Positions 28,649 through 37,687 of a stretch of 64,000 nt of DNA are shown piece after piece; position 1 is the first letter of the stretch, and the number at the start of each line of letters is the position of its first letter. Location: positions 248,001 through 312,000 of the forward strand of contig NZ_CAJFCL010000006.1 of NCBI RefSeq assembly GCF_904063065.1, read 5' to 3'. A program made the position numbers and the translations under genes. The stretch is from Pseudomonas paraversuta (GTDB lineage Bacteria; Pseudomonadota; Gammaproteobacteria; Pseudomonadales; Pseudomonadaceae). Below the pieces are notes generated by a model. The model saw only the letters and a list, made by a program, of their open reading frames with translations, did not search any database and had not been told where the DNA came from.

Positions 28649-29407
28649 TTACAAACGCTCAATGGTCACCATGCCGGCGGCTCCGGCATCGCCCGGTTGT
28701 CCGGCCAGCCCCGGGCGACCGGATTTTCCGCCGTCGGTACGGTACACAATACAACCCTTGGATTTGCCACCAGCGCCCGCACGCCCGGCTTCGCCCGGCT
28801 TGCCCCCTGCCCCGCCATCCACCCGCACGCTGATCAGCTCCGCCGGGTAGTCGCGCGGCAGTTCAACCCGTACCCGTGCACCCGCCGCACCCGCCTGACC
28901 ATTACCTCCGTCGTCGCCATTGGCCCCGGCACCCGCCGCACCCCAGGTACAACCCGGCGCCTGGCCATTACCACCATCAAGCCCGGAAAAACCCGGCGCT
29001 CCCGTGCCGCCACGGGCATCAATGAGCAATTGCGGTGCTTGCAGCGATTCAATCCGTACACTCAGATCCCGTGCCGCTCGGGCAGGCTTTTCAAAGGTGC
29101 CCGGAGCCCCTCGGGCATTGATTTGACTGCCTTCGTCAAACTCGGCCCGGCCAACCCGCAGCTCGATGCCAGGCTCGGCAGGCACCAGGGTGATGCGCGC
29201 CTCACGCCCAAGGTGCAACTGGTCGATGTCGACCCGGGTGACGCCAGCGGGAATCAGCAGCGTGCCGTAGTCCGCCACTTCGAGTTTTTCCAGCTGCAAC
29301 ACACTGGCGTTACCCGGCAGGCGCATCAGGGAGTTGGCTTGCACCATGACCACGTCGGCATGGGCAAAAGGGCTGCACAAGGCGGCCAACAGACAAAGTT
29401 TACGCAT
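28649..29407 (-). CDS. Secreted glycine-rich collagen-like protein
   Basis: Exported protein of 252 residues. A signal peptide (LCLLAALCSPFAHA|DVV) is followed by a ~120-residue beta-rich region (LEVADYGTLLIPAGVTRVDIDQLHLG) and then glycine-rich tracts with Gly-X-Y spacing (GGTGAPGFSGLDGGNG, GGKPGEAGRAGAGGK, GGKSGRPGLAGQPGDAG) split by a non-repetitive stretch. The tracts carry two cysteines (APGCTW, KGCIVY). No homologue of known function is recognised; a surface or matrix role is a guess. Its start overlaps the end of the DUF1145 gene by 8 bases, indicating a two-gene operon. Confidence 0.78.
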   Translation of the reverse strand: MRKLCLLAALCSPFAHADVVMVQANSLMRLPGNASVLQLEKLEVADYGTLLIPAGVTRVDIDQLHLGREARITLVPAEPGIELRVGRAEFDEGSQINARGAPGTFEKPARAARDLSVRIESLQAPQLLIDARGGTGAPGFSGLDGGNGQAPGCTWGAAGAGANGDDGGNGQAGAAGARVRVELPRDYPAELISVRVDGGAGGKPGEAGRAGAGGKSKGCIVYRTDGGKSGRPGLAGQPGDAGAAGMVTIERL

Positions 29408-29678
29408 GGCTGTCGTCTCGCTTTGAAGAAGTACCAAGGGTTTGCACGTGAAGGATTCCAACCAGAAGGATGTAAAGGCGGTCACGCCAAGGGTGCGGAC
29501 GGTCCCGCAGACTGCTATTGAACAACAGCAATTCAAGTACATGGGTCAGCAGTAACAGACTGCCAGCCAGATTAATCAGTAAATCGAGCGGGTTGATCAG
29601 CGGCTTGTAAATGTTGCTCAGCGCAATCCCCCAGAACAACAGCATCAACACTTTCCCCAGCCCCCTAAGTACCTGCAT
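29400..29678 (-). CDS. DUF1145 membrane protein
   Basis: 92-residue membrane protein with two or three hydrophobic helices (VLMLLFWGIALSNIY, LLINLAGSLLLLTHVLELLLF, LYILLVGILHVQTL) and a short charged C-terminus. It matches the uncharacterised DUF1145 family. It overlaps the collagen-like gene by 8 bases and should be co-translated with it. Confidence 0.82.
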   Translation of the reverse strand: MQVLRGLGKVLMLLFWGIALSNIYKPLINPLDLLINLAGSLLLLTHVLELLLFNSSLRDRPHPWRDRLYILLVGILHVQTLGTSSKRDDSHA

Positions 29679-29751
29679 ACCCCTGCCCTTTTATGTTTTT
29701 CTTTGAGCGCACATTAACGGCTTGCAGGAGGCCGGCGCCAGTGAACCTTGC

Positions 29752-29793
29752 AAAAAAACAGCCCGGGGTTGATTGGTCTGATCAAACCCGGGC
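29752..29793 (-). terminator. Terminator of the OmpA-like gene
   Basis: Reading on the minus strand, GCCCGGGTTTGAT pairs with ATCAACCCCGGGC with one mismatch, followed by TG and seven Ts. It lies about 60 bases past the stop of the OmpA-like gene. Confidence 0.85.
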
Positions 29794-29855
29794 GCCCTGC
29801 GGACCTTGAAGATATCGTTCTGGCTTGAGGCTTTCGCCAGAGCGCCGAGGCCGGT

Positions 29856-30548
29856 TTAACGAATGATTTTTATCTCGGTACGACGGTTCAGGGCACGGCC
29901 CTCCGGTGTTTGATTACTGGCCACCGGATTCGACTCACCGGCGCCGGCCACGGATACGAACTGGCTGCGTGGTATACCGCTGCTGATCAGGTACTCGACC
30001 ACAGAGTGCGCGCGCTCTTGGGACAGTTTGAGGTTGTAAGCTTCCTTGCCCACGCTGTCGGTATAGCCTGTGACTTTAAGCTGAGCATTGGCCGCGTCTT
30101 TTTTCAGCCGCGTCGCAATCACATTGAGTTTTTCCTTGTCGGCGGCGGTCAGTCTGGCCGAATTGAACTCGAAGTGAACATCACGTACCACGATGGTTTC
30201 TTCTTTAACTATCACCACCTCTTCAACCACCACAACCGCCACTATCGGGCAGCCTGCGGCATCGACCTTCACCCCTTTCGGAGTGTTCGGACATTGGTCA
30301 CGGCTGTCCGGAACTCCGTCGCCATCCGCGTCGCCATCGCCGTGCACCCAGCAGTAAGCCGCGGCCATGCCGGCACCGAATACCGCACCGCCGCCCGCCC
30401 AGGCGGTACTGTTTATCGCCCCCAGCGCCGCTCCGCCAACGCCACCTACAGCAGCACAGGTAGGCCAGTCGGTTTTTTGCAAACCGGCGCAACCCGTTAA
30501 TACACTGGTGAGAACAATCAAAGGTACGGCTGTCCTGATGATGCTCAT
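29856..30548 (-). CDS. OmpA-family lipoprotein with calcium-binding-type linker
   Basis: Outer-membrane lipoprotein of 230 residues with lipobox VLTGC (Cys19). Then come a glycine-zipper-like hydrophobic part (AAVGGVGGAALGAINSTAWAGG), an acidic TSP3-like linker (GDGDADGDGVPDSRDQCPNTP) and an OmpA peptidoglycan-binding domain ([40 protein letters not shown]). The linker resembles those of OprF-like proteins. The start at 30548 has AGGAG upstream and gives the proper lipoprotein signal. A terminator follows. Confidence 0.9.
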   Translation of the reverse strand: MSIIRTAVPLIVLTSVLTGCAGLQKTDWPTCAAVGGVGGAALGAINSTAWAGGGAVFGAGMAAAYCWVHGDGDADGDGVPDSRDQCPNTPKGVKVDAAGCPIVAVVVVEEVVIVKEETIVVRDVHFEFNSARLTAADKEKLNVIATRLKKDAANAQLKVTGYTDSVGKEAYNLKLSQERAHSVVEYLISSGIPRSQFVSVAGAGESNPVASNQTPEGRALNRRTEIKIIR

Positions 30549-30702
30549 ATGGGGTCTCTCCTGGGGGTCGGCATTGGGCCGATGCCCCGAAAGTAAAGAC
30601 CGCGCCGGGGTTATGCGCCAGCAAAGGCAATGCACGGACAAGTGCCCACTAGGCCCCGGGGCTTCAGCACGCTAGTCTTGGGGCTCTGATTGAGGACTTT
30701 CG

Positions 30703-31200
30703 ATGACGTCTGGTATTTCTACCCGTACACCCCAGCAAGCACTGGCGGCGCTGCTTGAGCGTTCTGCGCCACAACGCCTGCTCGTGGTCGGCGCCAGCCA
30801 GTTTCCGGCGCTGGCAGCTTTTGCACAGACTCACCCCGAAGTTGTTGTCGCCCACGCGGCCCCCGGGGCTTTACCGGCAGAACTGGCCGCACAGCGCTTT
30901 GACCTGGCCCTGGTGATCGACTGTCTGGAACATCTGCCCAAGCGCGAAGGGCTGGAACTACTGGGCGGAATTCGCAACCTGAACGCCAGCCGCATTGCAG
31001 TGCTGGCGGATCTGAGTGCCTGTAACTGGAAGGACACCGATTTCTTTTCGCTTGCCCTGCAAAGCAGTGAGCGTTTTCAGCGCGATGAACAGGTACTGAC
31101 CCTGTTCACTTACGATTTGCGCGAGTACAAACAAGTACCCGACTGGCTGAATGCCAGATTCTGGGCCAATCCGGAAAATTTTGGCAAATATTGGTGGTAA
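30703..31200 (+). CDS. Conserved Pseudomonas protein, DUF6231-like
   Basis: Cytoplasmic protein of 165 residues. The segment [27 protein letters not shown] followed by [22 protein letters not shown] looks like a methyltransferase-type Rossmann core, with [12 protein letters not shown] recalling the post-motif of class I methyltransferases, but a full SAM-binding GxGxG loop is not evident. I believe it belongs to DUF6231. Function unknown. The stop is four bases before the next start, so it is probably co-transcribed with the YchJ-like gene. Confidence 0.78.
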   Translation: MTSGISTRTPQQALAALLERSAPQRLLVVGASQFPALAAFAQTHPEVVVAHAAPGALPAELAAQRFDLALVIDCLEHLPKREGLELLGGIRNLNASRIAVLADLSACNWKDTDFFSLALQSSERFQRDEQVLTLFTYDLREYKQVPDWLNARFWANPENFGKYWW

Positions 31201-31204
31201 GCCG

Positions 31205-31681
31205 ATGAGTACATCCATTTGCCCTTGTGGCAGCGGCAACTTGCTCGACGCCTGCTGCGGGCACTATCACGCCGGACACCCGGCCCCAAGCGCAGAAACG
31301 CTGATGCGTTCGCGTTACAGCGCCTATGTCCTGGGCTTGATTGATTATCTGGTCAGTACCACGCTGCCAATACAGCAGGCCGGCCTCGATTGTCAGTCCA
31401 TTGGCGACTGGAGCGCGCAAAGCACCTGGCTGGGACTGGAAGTTGAAAGCAGCGAAGTTTTCGGCGGTCAACCCGAACATGCCTTTGTGACCTTTACTGC
31501 ACGCTGGCACGATGCCAACGGCGAACATAGTCATCGCGAGCAGTCATCATTTGTACAAAGTGCTGGACGCTGGTACTTCATTGATCCCACAGTGCCACTT
31601 AAGGTCGGGCGAAATGATGCCTGCCCTTGCGCCAGCGGATTCAAGTTCAAAAAGTGCTGCGCCAGCTATCTGGGCAACTGA
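31205..31681 (+). CDS. YchJ-family SEC-C metal-binding protein
   Basis: 158-residue cytoplasmic protein with a SEC-C-type zinc motif at each end: [14 protein letters not shown] (N-terminal) and [14 protein letters not shown] (C-terminal). Between them lies an NTF2-like domain ([43 protein letters not shown]). This is the E. coli YchJ layout. Function unknown. The ATG at 31205 follows the previous stop by four bases. Confidence 0.9.
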   Translation: MSTSICPCGSGNLLDACCGHYHAGHPAPSAETLMRSRYSAYVLGLIDYLVSTTLPIQQAGLDCQSIGDWSAQSTWLGLEVESSEVFGGQPEHAFVTFTARWHDANGEHSHREQSSFVQSAGRWYFIDPTVPLKVGRNDACPCASGFKFKKCCASYLGN

Positions 31682-31701
31682 GACAAAAGAGGAATTAAGG
31701 A

Positions 31702-32187
31702 ATGGATTCTCGGGCTCGAATAACAAGAACAATTGCCCTGATGATGATTCTGGCGCTGTCGGGTTGCGCCTCCTGGTTTGACTCGGGTGAAAAAGACCCG
31801 GACGTACATCTGGTGCGCGTAGAGCTGGTCAAGGCCAAAATGCTGGAGCAGCGCTTCAAACTGTACTTTCGGATCGACAACCCCAACGACTCGACGCTGA
31901 CCGTACGCGGCCTGACCTACAGGATTCAGCTGGACGCCATAAAACTGGCCGAGGGGGAGTACAGCCAGTGGTTCAGCGTCGAGGCAAAAAGCCACGCCGT
32001 GCTCGTGGTGCCGGTGCGCACCAACCTGTGGCCGCAGGTGCGCCCGCTGATCAAATTGCTTGAATCTCCTGACCAACCCATCCCCTATCGGCTGGATGGC
32101 ACATTGGAGACCGGCCTTTTCTACGGTAACGACGTGCACCTGACCCGCAAAGGCGAGATAATCCCTGCCGATTTTATTCCAGAGTGA
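31702..32187 (+). CDS. LEA type 2 (WHy domain) lipoprotein
   Basis: Predicted lipoprotein of 161 residues with lipobox ALSGC (Cys22). The mature protein is one WHy/LEA14-like beta-sandwich (LYFRIDNPNDSTLTVRGLTYRIQLDAIKLAEG, VPVRTNLW), a fold linked to desiccation and stress in plants and found alone in Pseudomonas lipoproteins. Molecular role unknown. It lies 20 bases after the YchJ-like stop and 7 bases before the next gene, inside a short operon. Confidence 0.85.
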   Translation: MDSRARITRTIALMMILALSGCASWFDSGEKDPDVHLVRVELVKAKMLEQRFKLYFRIDNPNDSTLTVRGLTYRIQLDAIKLAEGEYSQWFSVEAKSHAVLVVPVRTNLWPQVRPLIKLLESPDQPIPYRLDGTLETGLFYGNDVHLTRKGEIIPADFIPE

Positions 32188-32194
32188 TTGAGTA

Positions 32195-32410
32195 ATGACC
32201 CAACAACCCCACGTTCATGGCCCGGACTGCAACCACGATCATGAGCAGCATGATCACGCCCATGACCACCACGACCACGGTCACGTACATGGCCCTCATT
32301 GCGGCCACGCGCCCCAAGAGCCCGTGCGCAACGAACTGAAAGACGTTGGCCGCAACGATCCGTGCCCATGCGGCAGCAGCAAAAAATTCAAGAAGTGCCA
32401 CGGCGCCTGA
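32195..32410 (+). CDS. Small His-rich SEC-C zinc-motif protein
   Basis: 71-residue protein in two halves. Residues 6-38 are extremely His/Asp-rich ([31 protein letters not shown]), and the C-terminus is a SEC-C motif ([17 protein letters not shown]). The SEC-C part resembles the SecA C-terminal zinc finger that contacts SecB and ribosomes. The His-rich part should bind Zn, Ni or Cu. It is the last gene of the cluster with the YchJ-like gene, and a terminator follows. Confidence 0.85.
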   Translation: MTQQPHVHGPDCNHDHEQHDHAHDHHDHGHVHGPHCGHAPQEPVRNELKDVGRNDPCPCGSSKKFKKCHGA

Positions 32411-32429
32411 TAGTTTCCAGGCTGCTTGT

Positions 32430-32468
32430 ACACGCCGCACCTGCCTTGGGCACGTGCGGCGTGTTTGT
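32430..32468 (+). terminator. Terminator after the SEC-C gene
   Basis: ACACGCCGCAC pairs with GTGCGGCGTGT over 11 bp with a 13-nt loop, followed by TTGTTTG. It ends the 30.7-32.4 kb cluster. Confidence 0.75.
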
Positions 32469-32640
32469 TTGTGGCCCTGCAAAGTTGCCCTGTCCCGGCA
32501 AAACTTTCATCCGCAGGTAAAACTGGCCGGGCGCACTGAACACAGCCCCTCTGGAACCCTTTGAGATAGCGCTTGCGCGGCGTCATCGGCCTCACTAACG
32601 TAGCGCCTTTCGATGACATTCCCCCCGCAGGAGCTTTGCC

Positions 32641-35103
32641 ATGGCCTCGCCAGCCCTTACACATTTCTTACCCCGGTTCGGCGTTGCCGCGGCAGTGGTC
32701 GGCCTGCTGGGCCTGACTGGTTGCCAGATAAACAACCACTCCTCAGAAAGCCTGGTCCCGACCTCCGGTGTACAGCCGCTTAAAGGCCTGGCGCAGAATG
32801 TGTCTGTACGCCGTAACAGTCAGGGCATGCCGCTGATCGAAAGCAGCAGCTTTCATGACGCCCTGTTCACCCTTGGTTACGTGCACGCCAGCGACCGTAT
32901 CAGCCAGATGGTCCGTTTACGCTTGCTGGCCCAGGGCCGGCTGGCTGAGTTGAACGGCGTCGATGCACTGGACAGCGACCGGTTGATGCGCAGCGTTAAC
33001 CTGAAAAAGAACGCTGGCGAGCTCTATAAAAGCGCTTCGCCACGGCTAAAGAAATTCTTTGAGGTGTACGCCCGCGGGGTCAACGCCTACCTGTTCCGTT
33101 ATCGCGACAAGCTCCCGGCCGATCTGGCGCAAGCCGGCTATAAAATCGAGTACTGGAAGCCTGAAGATTCAGCGCTGATTTTCAGCCTGCTGAACTTCTC
33201 CATGTCGGTCAATTTGCAGGAAGAGCTCAATTCGTTGGTCCTGGCGCAAAAAGCCGGTACCGCCAAGCTGCCCTGGCTGACGCCGACCTACCCCAATGAA
33301 GCCCTGGCCACAGGCGAAGCAGACAAACTCAAAGGATTGATCCCGGGCAGCCAGTTGCCTGGATTAAGCGCTGTGACCCAGGCCCTTGAACAAGTCACTC
33401 GCTTGAGTCTGCCCGGAGTCACGGCGTCGAGCGACTGGGCGATTGGCCCGCAGCGCAGCCGCAGCGGCAAAAGCCTGCTGGCCAACGACATCCACCAGCC
33501 CATCGGTGTGCCTTCGGCCTGGAGCTATGTGCAAATACGCGCACCTAAATATCAGGCCGCAGGTGCTTCCATCGCCGGCTTGCCAACCCTGTTTTCCGGG
33601 TTCAACGGCAAGGTAGCCTGGGGCATGAGCATGGCCATGGGTGATAACCAGGATGTATTCCTGGAAAAACTCAAGCGTCAGGGCAACAGCCTGTATTACC
33701 TGGCTGACGGCAAATGGCTGCCCGCAACCGTGCGTAACGAGACCTTTTTCGTCAAAGGTCAGCGCCCGATTCGTCAAACCATTTACGAAACGCGCCACGG
33801 ACCGTTGCTCAACAGTTCCTGGAGCACTGCGGCCGATTTAAACGCCAGCCTGGGCCTGGCGTTACAAACCCCCGACTTGAAGGGCGACAAAACCCTTGAT
33901 GCCTTTTTCGACCTGTCCCGCGCCCAGGACAGTGAGAAAGCCTCTGATGCCAGCCGCGAGATCCGCGCTGTGGCGCTGAATTTGTTGTACGCAGACGCGA
34001 ACCACATTGGCTGGCAAGTGACCGGGCTGTACCCCAACCGCCGTGAAGGCCTTGGCCTGTTCCCCTCGCCGGGCTGGGACGGCCGCTACGACTGGGACGG
34101 CTACGCCGATCCGATGCTGCATCCCTATGACCAGGACCCGGCACAAGGCTGGCTGGGGACGGCCAACCAGCGCACCGCTGCCTATGGCTACGGCATGCAG
34201 CTGTCCAACTCGTGGTTATCCCCGGAGCGCAGCGAGCGCCTTGCGCAGTTGGCCGGCAGTGGCAAACAGGACGCTCGCAGCATGATCGCGATGCAGTACG
34301 ACCAGACCACCCTGTTCGCTGCCAAATTAAAAACCATGTTTACTGCTCCCGGCATGGCGCAGCCGCTGAAGCAGGCGATCGCCGCCTTGCCTGCGGCTGA
34401 TCAGGGCAAGGCCCGCGAGGCCCTTGGCCGGTTAATGGCGTTTGACGGCAAACTCGGCCCGGCCTCGGCGGATGCCGCGCTGTACGAACTGTTCTTGCAA
34501 GAAAGCACCAGGCAGATCTTCCTGGATGAGCTCGGGCCAGAAACCAGTGCCAGCTGGAAGGCCTTTATCGCCAACGGCGGGCTGTCGTACTCGGCACAGG
34601 CCGATCACTTGCTTGGGCGCGAGGACAGCCCGTTCTGGGACGACATTCGCACCCCGCAAAAAGAAGATAAACCAACCATTCTGGCCCGCAGCCTGGCAGC
34701 CGCCATCAACGCCGGCGACAGCTTGATGGGCGCTGATCACAAGGCCTGGCAGTGGGGAAAATTGCATTACTACCTGTGGCGCAATGCCGATGGCCAGACT
34801 GTGCGTGGCCCCGTTGCGGCTGGCGGCGACCAGAGCACCCTGAATATCGCGGCTTACAACGTTGGCGGAAGCGGCTTCGAGACCACGCTGATCCCGGCCA
34901 TGCGCATGATCGTCGACTTCGGTCAGATTGAACCGATGATGGGCCAAAACAGCACCGGACAGTCCAGCAACCCCGCCAGTCCACATTACACCGATGGCAT
35001 CGATCCCTGGCTCAAGGGCCAGTACATCAGCTTCCCGATGCAACCGCAGAACTTCGACAAGGTGTACGGCAAGACCCGCTTGACCCTGGTTCCCGGCAAA
35101 TAA
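32641..35103 (+). CDS. Penicillin acylase family lipoprotein (Ntn hydrolase)
   Basis: 820-residue hydrolase of the penicillin G acylase family, made as one precursor that cuts itself into alpha and beta chains. The N-terminus is a lipoprotein signal with lipobox GLTGC (Cys28), so it should be membrane-anchored, unlike the soluble periplasmic acylases. The new N-terminal nucleophile is probably Ser263 in the segment [13 protein letters not shown]; the following [17 protein letters not shown] is typical of the beta chain. Relatives in Pseudomonas (PvdQ, QuiP) cleave acyl-homoserine lactones or siderophore precursors, but the substrate here cannot be told from sequence. It has its own promoter region and is followed by a REP-like repeat. 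Confidence 0.9.
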   Translation: MASPALTHFLPRFGVAAAVVGLLGLTGCQINNHSSESLVPTSGVQPLKGLAQNVSVRRNSQGMPLIESSSFHDALFTLGYVHASDRISQMVRLRLLAQGRLAELNGVDALDSDRLMRSVNLKKNAGELYKSASPRLKKFFEVYARGVNAYLFRYRDKLPADLAQAGYKIEYWKPEDSALIFSLLNFSMSVNLQEELNSLVLAQKAGTAKLPWLTPTYPNEALATGEADKLKGLIPGSQLPGLSAVTQALEQVTRLSLPGVTASSDWAIGPQRSRSGKSLLANDIHQPIGVPSAWSYVQIRAPKYQAAGASIAGLPTLFSGFNGKVAWGMSMAMGDNQDVFLEKLKRQGNSLYYLADGKWLPATVRNETFFVKGQRPIRQTIYETRHGPLLNSSWSTAADLNASLGLALQTPDLKGDKTLDAFFDLSRAQDSEKASDASREIRAVALNLLYADANHIGWQVTGLYPNRREGLGLFPSPGWDGRYDWDGYADPMLHPYDQDPAQGWLGTANQRTAAYGYGMQLSNSWLSPERSERLAQLAGSGKQDARSMIAMQYDQTTLFAAKLKTMFTAPGMAQPLKQAIAALPAADQGKAREALGRLMAFDGKLGPASADAALYELFLQESTRQIFLDELGPETSASWKAFIANGGLSYSAQADHLLGREDSPFWDDIRTPQKEDKPTILARSLAAAINAGDSLMGADHKAWQWGKLHYYLWRNADGQTVRGPVAAGGDQSTLNIAAYNVGGSGFETTLIPAMRMIVDFGQIEPMMGQNSTGQSSNPASPHYTDGIDPWLKGQYISFPMQPQNFDKVYGKTRLTLVPGK

Positions 35104-35132
35104 AACGCTGCAAGCGGTTAATGCCATTGCCG

Positions 35133-35177
35133 GCTCCCACAGACTGAGTGCCACCGCACAATCCGGTCTGTGGGAGC
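35133..35177. repeat. REP-like inverted repeat
   Basis: GCTCCCACAGAC at 35133-35144 and its complement at 35166-35177 form a 12-bp stem. The GCTCCCACAG/CTGTGGGAGC core recurs in Pseudomonas REP elements and appears again near 41261-41272. Confidence 0.65.
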
Positions 35178-35310
35178 AAACCTGCCAACTCCCACAAATA
35201 AAACTGGCCGCGCACTGTTTGTGTGCGCACGTTTTATCACGCGCTTTTTTCGGGCACTGGCCGTCGCTTGACTGGCCTGCCTCACCCTTTAATCCACCCC
35301 CTGTCCCACT

Positions 35311-35328
35311 GTGGTTCGGAACTTGCTA
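35311..35328 (+). promoter_or_regulatory. Sigma-54-type (-24/-12) promoter of the basic amino-acid importer
   Basis: TGGTTCGGAACTTGCT matches the sigma-54 consensus TGGCACG-N4-TTGCW well: GG at 35313-35314 and GC at 35325-35326 with exactly 10 bases between, and a perfect TTGCT -12 element. It is about 75 bases before the binding-protein start. It implies nitrogen- or metabolite-dependent activation by an enhancer-binding protein I cannot identify. The remaining 35178-35310 shows nothing else. Confidence 0.65.
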
Positions 35329-35402
35329 CTTCTGACCTGACGTAGCACTCCAGTAGCAGTCATCACGCGCCACAAGCGCCCATTGGTTTTAGGGATTGAA
35401 TA

Positions 35403-36185
35403 ATGAAAAAAGCATTTCTGGTCCTCTCTGCACTGACTTTATCCATGGCAGCAGGCACCGCATTGGCCAAAGACTATAAAGAGCTGCGTTTCGGGGTCGA
35501 TCCGTCTTATGCACCGTTTGAATCCAAGGCCGCCGATGGCAGCCTGGTGGGCTTCGATATCGATCTGGGGAATGCCATCTGCGCCGAGCTGAAAGTGAAA
35601 TGCAAATGGGTCGAAACCGATTTCGACGGCACCATTCCCGGGCTTAAAGCCAACAAATTCGATGGTGTGATCTCGTCCATGACCGTGACCCCGGCCCGGG
35701 AAAAGGTCATCGATTTCTCTAACGAACTGTTCTCCGGCCCAACCGCGCTGGTGTTCAAAAAGGGCGCGGGGCTGGACGCCACACCTGAATCGCTGAAGGG
35801 CAAAAAGGTCGGTTATGAGCAAGGCACCATCCAGGAGGCCTATGCCAAGGCAGTGCTGGACAAAGCCGGGGTTACCACTCAGGCCTATGCCAACCAGGAT
35901 CAAGTGTATGCCGACCTGACTTCAGGCCGTCTGGATGCATCGATCCAGGACATGCTGCAAGCCGAACTGGGCTTTTTGAAAACCCCGCAAGGCGCTGATT
36001 ACGAAGTCAGCAAGCCCGTGGACAGCGAGTTGCTACCGGCCAAAACTGCGATCGGCCTGAAAAAAGGTAACAAAGATCTACAAGACCTTTTGAACAAAGG
36101 TATCAAAGCGTTACACGACGATGGCAGCTACGCCACGATCCAGAAAAAACACTTTGGCGATTTGAATCTGTACAGCGGCAAATAA
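35403..36185 (+). CDS. Basic amino-acid (His/Arg/Lys/Orn-type) ABC transporter substrate-binding protein
   Basis: Periplasmic binding protein of 260 residues with a signal peptide (LSMAAGTALA|KDY). It follows the HisJ/ArgT/AotJ pattern: LRFGVDPSYAPFESKAADGSLVGFDIDLGNAIC, DFDGTIPGLKANKFDGVISSMTVTPAREKVIDFS and GYEQGTIQEAY. The specific ligand among basic amino acids cannot be read from sequence. It leads a J-Q-M-desuccinylase-P gene set with the same order as the aot operon of P. aeruginosa, but no argR follows, so this may be a paralogous cluster. A terminator separates it from the permease genes. Confidence 0.92.
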   Translation: MKKAFLVLSALTLSMAAGTALAKDYKELRFGVDPSYAPFESKAADGSLVGFDIDLGNAICAELKVKCKWVETDFDGTIPGLKANKFDGVISSMTVTPAREKVIDFSNELFSGPTALVFKKGAGLDATPESLKGKKVGYEQGTIQEAYAKAVLDKAGVTTQAYANQDQVYADLTSGRLDASIQDMLQAELGFLKTPQGADYEVSKPVDSELLPAKTAIGLKKGNKDLQDLLNKGIKALHDDGSYATIQKKHFGDLNLYSGK

Positions 36186-36192
36186 CGCCCTG

Positions 36193-36220
36193 GCGCCCAC
36201 ACTTGGGTGGGCGCTTTTTT
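36193..36220 (+). terminator. Terminator/attenuator after the binding-protein gene
   Basis: GCGCCCAC pairs with GTGGGCGC around a 6-nt loop, followed by six Ts. It lies between binding-protein and permease genes, the same design as braC-livH in this window. Confidence 0.88.
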
Positions 36221-36242
36221 GACTGCCATAGGTTCAATTCAG

Positions 36243-36971
36243 ATGTTTGAAAACCTTTTACAGAACCTTGGGCTTGCGACTTTCAGCCTGCAGGGTTTCG
36301 GTCCGCTGCTGCTGCAAGGTACGTGGATGACTCTCAAATTGGCAGTGCTGTCACTGGCAGTGAGCGTACTGCTCGGACTGCTCGGCGCCAGCGCCAAACT
36401 CTCCAGCCACAGGCTGCTGCGTGTGCCTGCCCAGCTCTACACCACCCTGATTCGCGGGGTACCTGACCTGGTACTGATGCTGCTGATTTTTTACAGCCTG
36501 CAAACCTGGCTCACCAACTTTACGGATGCGATGGACTGGGAATACATCGAAATCAATCCGTTCAGTGCTGGTGTCATAACCCTGGGTTTTATCTACGGCG
36601 CTTATTTCACAGAAACCTTTCGCGGCGCGATCCTCTCAGTCCCCCGCGGCCAGATCGAAGCAGCTACCGCCTATGGCCTCAAACGCGGCCAGCGGTTCCG
36701 ATTTGTGGTTTTCCCGCAGATGATGCGCTTCGCCCTCCCGGGCATTGGCAACAACTGGATGGTGATGCTCAAGGCCACTGCGCTGGTGTCGATCATCGGG
36801 CTGGCCGACCTGGTCAAGGCGGCTCAGGATGCGGGCAAAAGTACCTACCAGTTGTTTCTGTTTCTGGTCATCGCCGCACTTATTTATCTGGCGATCACCA
36901 GCGCCTCGAACTTTGTTTTACGCCGCCTTGAACGCCACTACGGCGCGGGCGCCCGAGAGGCAGTGCGATGA
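36243..36971 (+). CDS. Amino-acid ABC transporter permease (HisQ/AotQ-type)
   Basis: Inner-membrane permease of 242 residues with about five helices and the polar-amino-acid permease pattern (LLQGTWMTLKLAVLSLAVSVLLGLLGA, YTTLIRGVPDLVLMLLIFY). The EAA loop reads EAATAYGLKRGQRFRFVVFPQMMRFALPGIGNNW. The ATG at 36243 is chosen because the in-frame GTG at 36207 lies inside the terminator. Its stop overlaps the next start (ATGA). It pairs with the HisM-type permease. Confidence 0.92.
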   Translation: MFENLLQNLGLATFSLQGFGPLLLQGTWMTLKLAVLSLAVSVLLGLLGASAKLSSHRLLRVPAQLYTTLIRGVPDLVLMLLIFYSLQTWLTNFTDAMDWEYIEINPFSAGVITLGFIYGAYFTETFRGAILSVPRGQIEAATAYGLKRGQRFRFVVFPQMMRFALPGIGNNWMVMLKATALVSIIGLADLVKAAQDAGKSTYQLFLFLVIAALIYLAITSASNFVLRRLERHYGAGAREAVR

Positions 36972-37678
36972 TTGAGTTACTACAAGAGTACTGGCGACCG
37001 TTCCTCTACAGCGACGGCTACCACATCACCGGCCTGGCGATGACATTGTGGCTACTGAGCGCATCCCTGGTGATTGGCTTTGTACTGTCTATTCCGCTGT
37101 CCGTGGCACGGGTTTCATCCAGACGCTGGGTGCGCTGGCCGGTGCAGTTCTACACCTGGCTGTTTCGTGGCACCCCGCTGTATATCCAGTTGCTTATTTG
37201 TTACACCGGGATCTACAGCATCGAGGCAGTCCGTGCTCAGCCCGAACTCAATGCATTCTTTCGGGACGCCATGAACTGCACGATTCTGGCGTTTGCCCTC
37301 AATACCTGTGCCTACACCACGGAAATCTTTGCCGGTTCCATTCGCAGCATGGCCCATGGCGAAGTGGAAGCGGCCAAGGCCTATGGTCTGGACGGCTGGA
37401 AACTCTATGCCTACATCATTCTGCCTTCGGCCTTGCGCCGCTCATTGCCGTATTACAGCAATGAGGTGATTCTGATGTTGCACTCGACCACCGTGGCCTT
37501 TACCGCAACTATCCCCGATGTACTGAAAGTTGCGCGGGACGCAAACTCGGCGACCTTTCTGACGTTCCAGTCCTTCGGGATCGCGGCCATCATCTACTTG
37601 TGCGTTACCTTTTTGTTGGTCGGTTTATTCCGCCTGGCGGAGCGCCGCTGGTTAGCCTTTCTCGGCCCTGCACACTAG
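36968..37678 (+). CDS. Amino-acid ABC transporter permease (HisM/AotM-type)
   Basis: Second permease, 236 residues, with LFRGTPLYIQLLICYTGIY, the EAA loop EVEAAKAYGLDGWKLYAYIILPSALRRSLPYYSNE and several helices. The HisQ and HisM pair forms the channel. The overlap with the upstream permease shows translational coupling; the next gene begins 9 bases after its stop. Confidence 0.92.
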   Translation: MIELLQEYWRPFLYSDGYHITGLAMTLWLLSASLVIGFVLSIPLSVARVSSRRWVRWPVQFYTWLFRGTPLYIQLLICYTGIYSIEAVRAQPELNAFFRDAMNCTILAFALNTCAYTTEIFAGSIRSMAHGEVEAAKAYGLDGWKLYAYIILPSALRRSLPYYSNEVILMLHSTTVAFTATIPDVLKVARDANSATFLTFQSFGIAAIIYLCVTFLLVGLFRLAERRWLAFLGPAH

Positions 37679-37687
37679 GATTTTTCC

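Noticed and set aside
28697..29521. 274-codon open frame on the plus strand over the collagen-like gene
   Set aside because: It arises from the repetitive Gly codons on the opposite strand and has no signal peptide or family.
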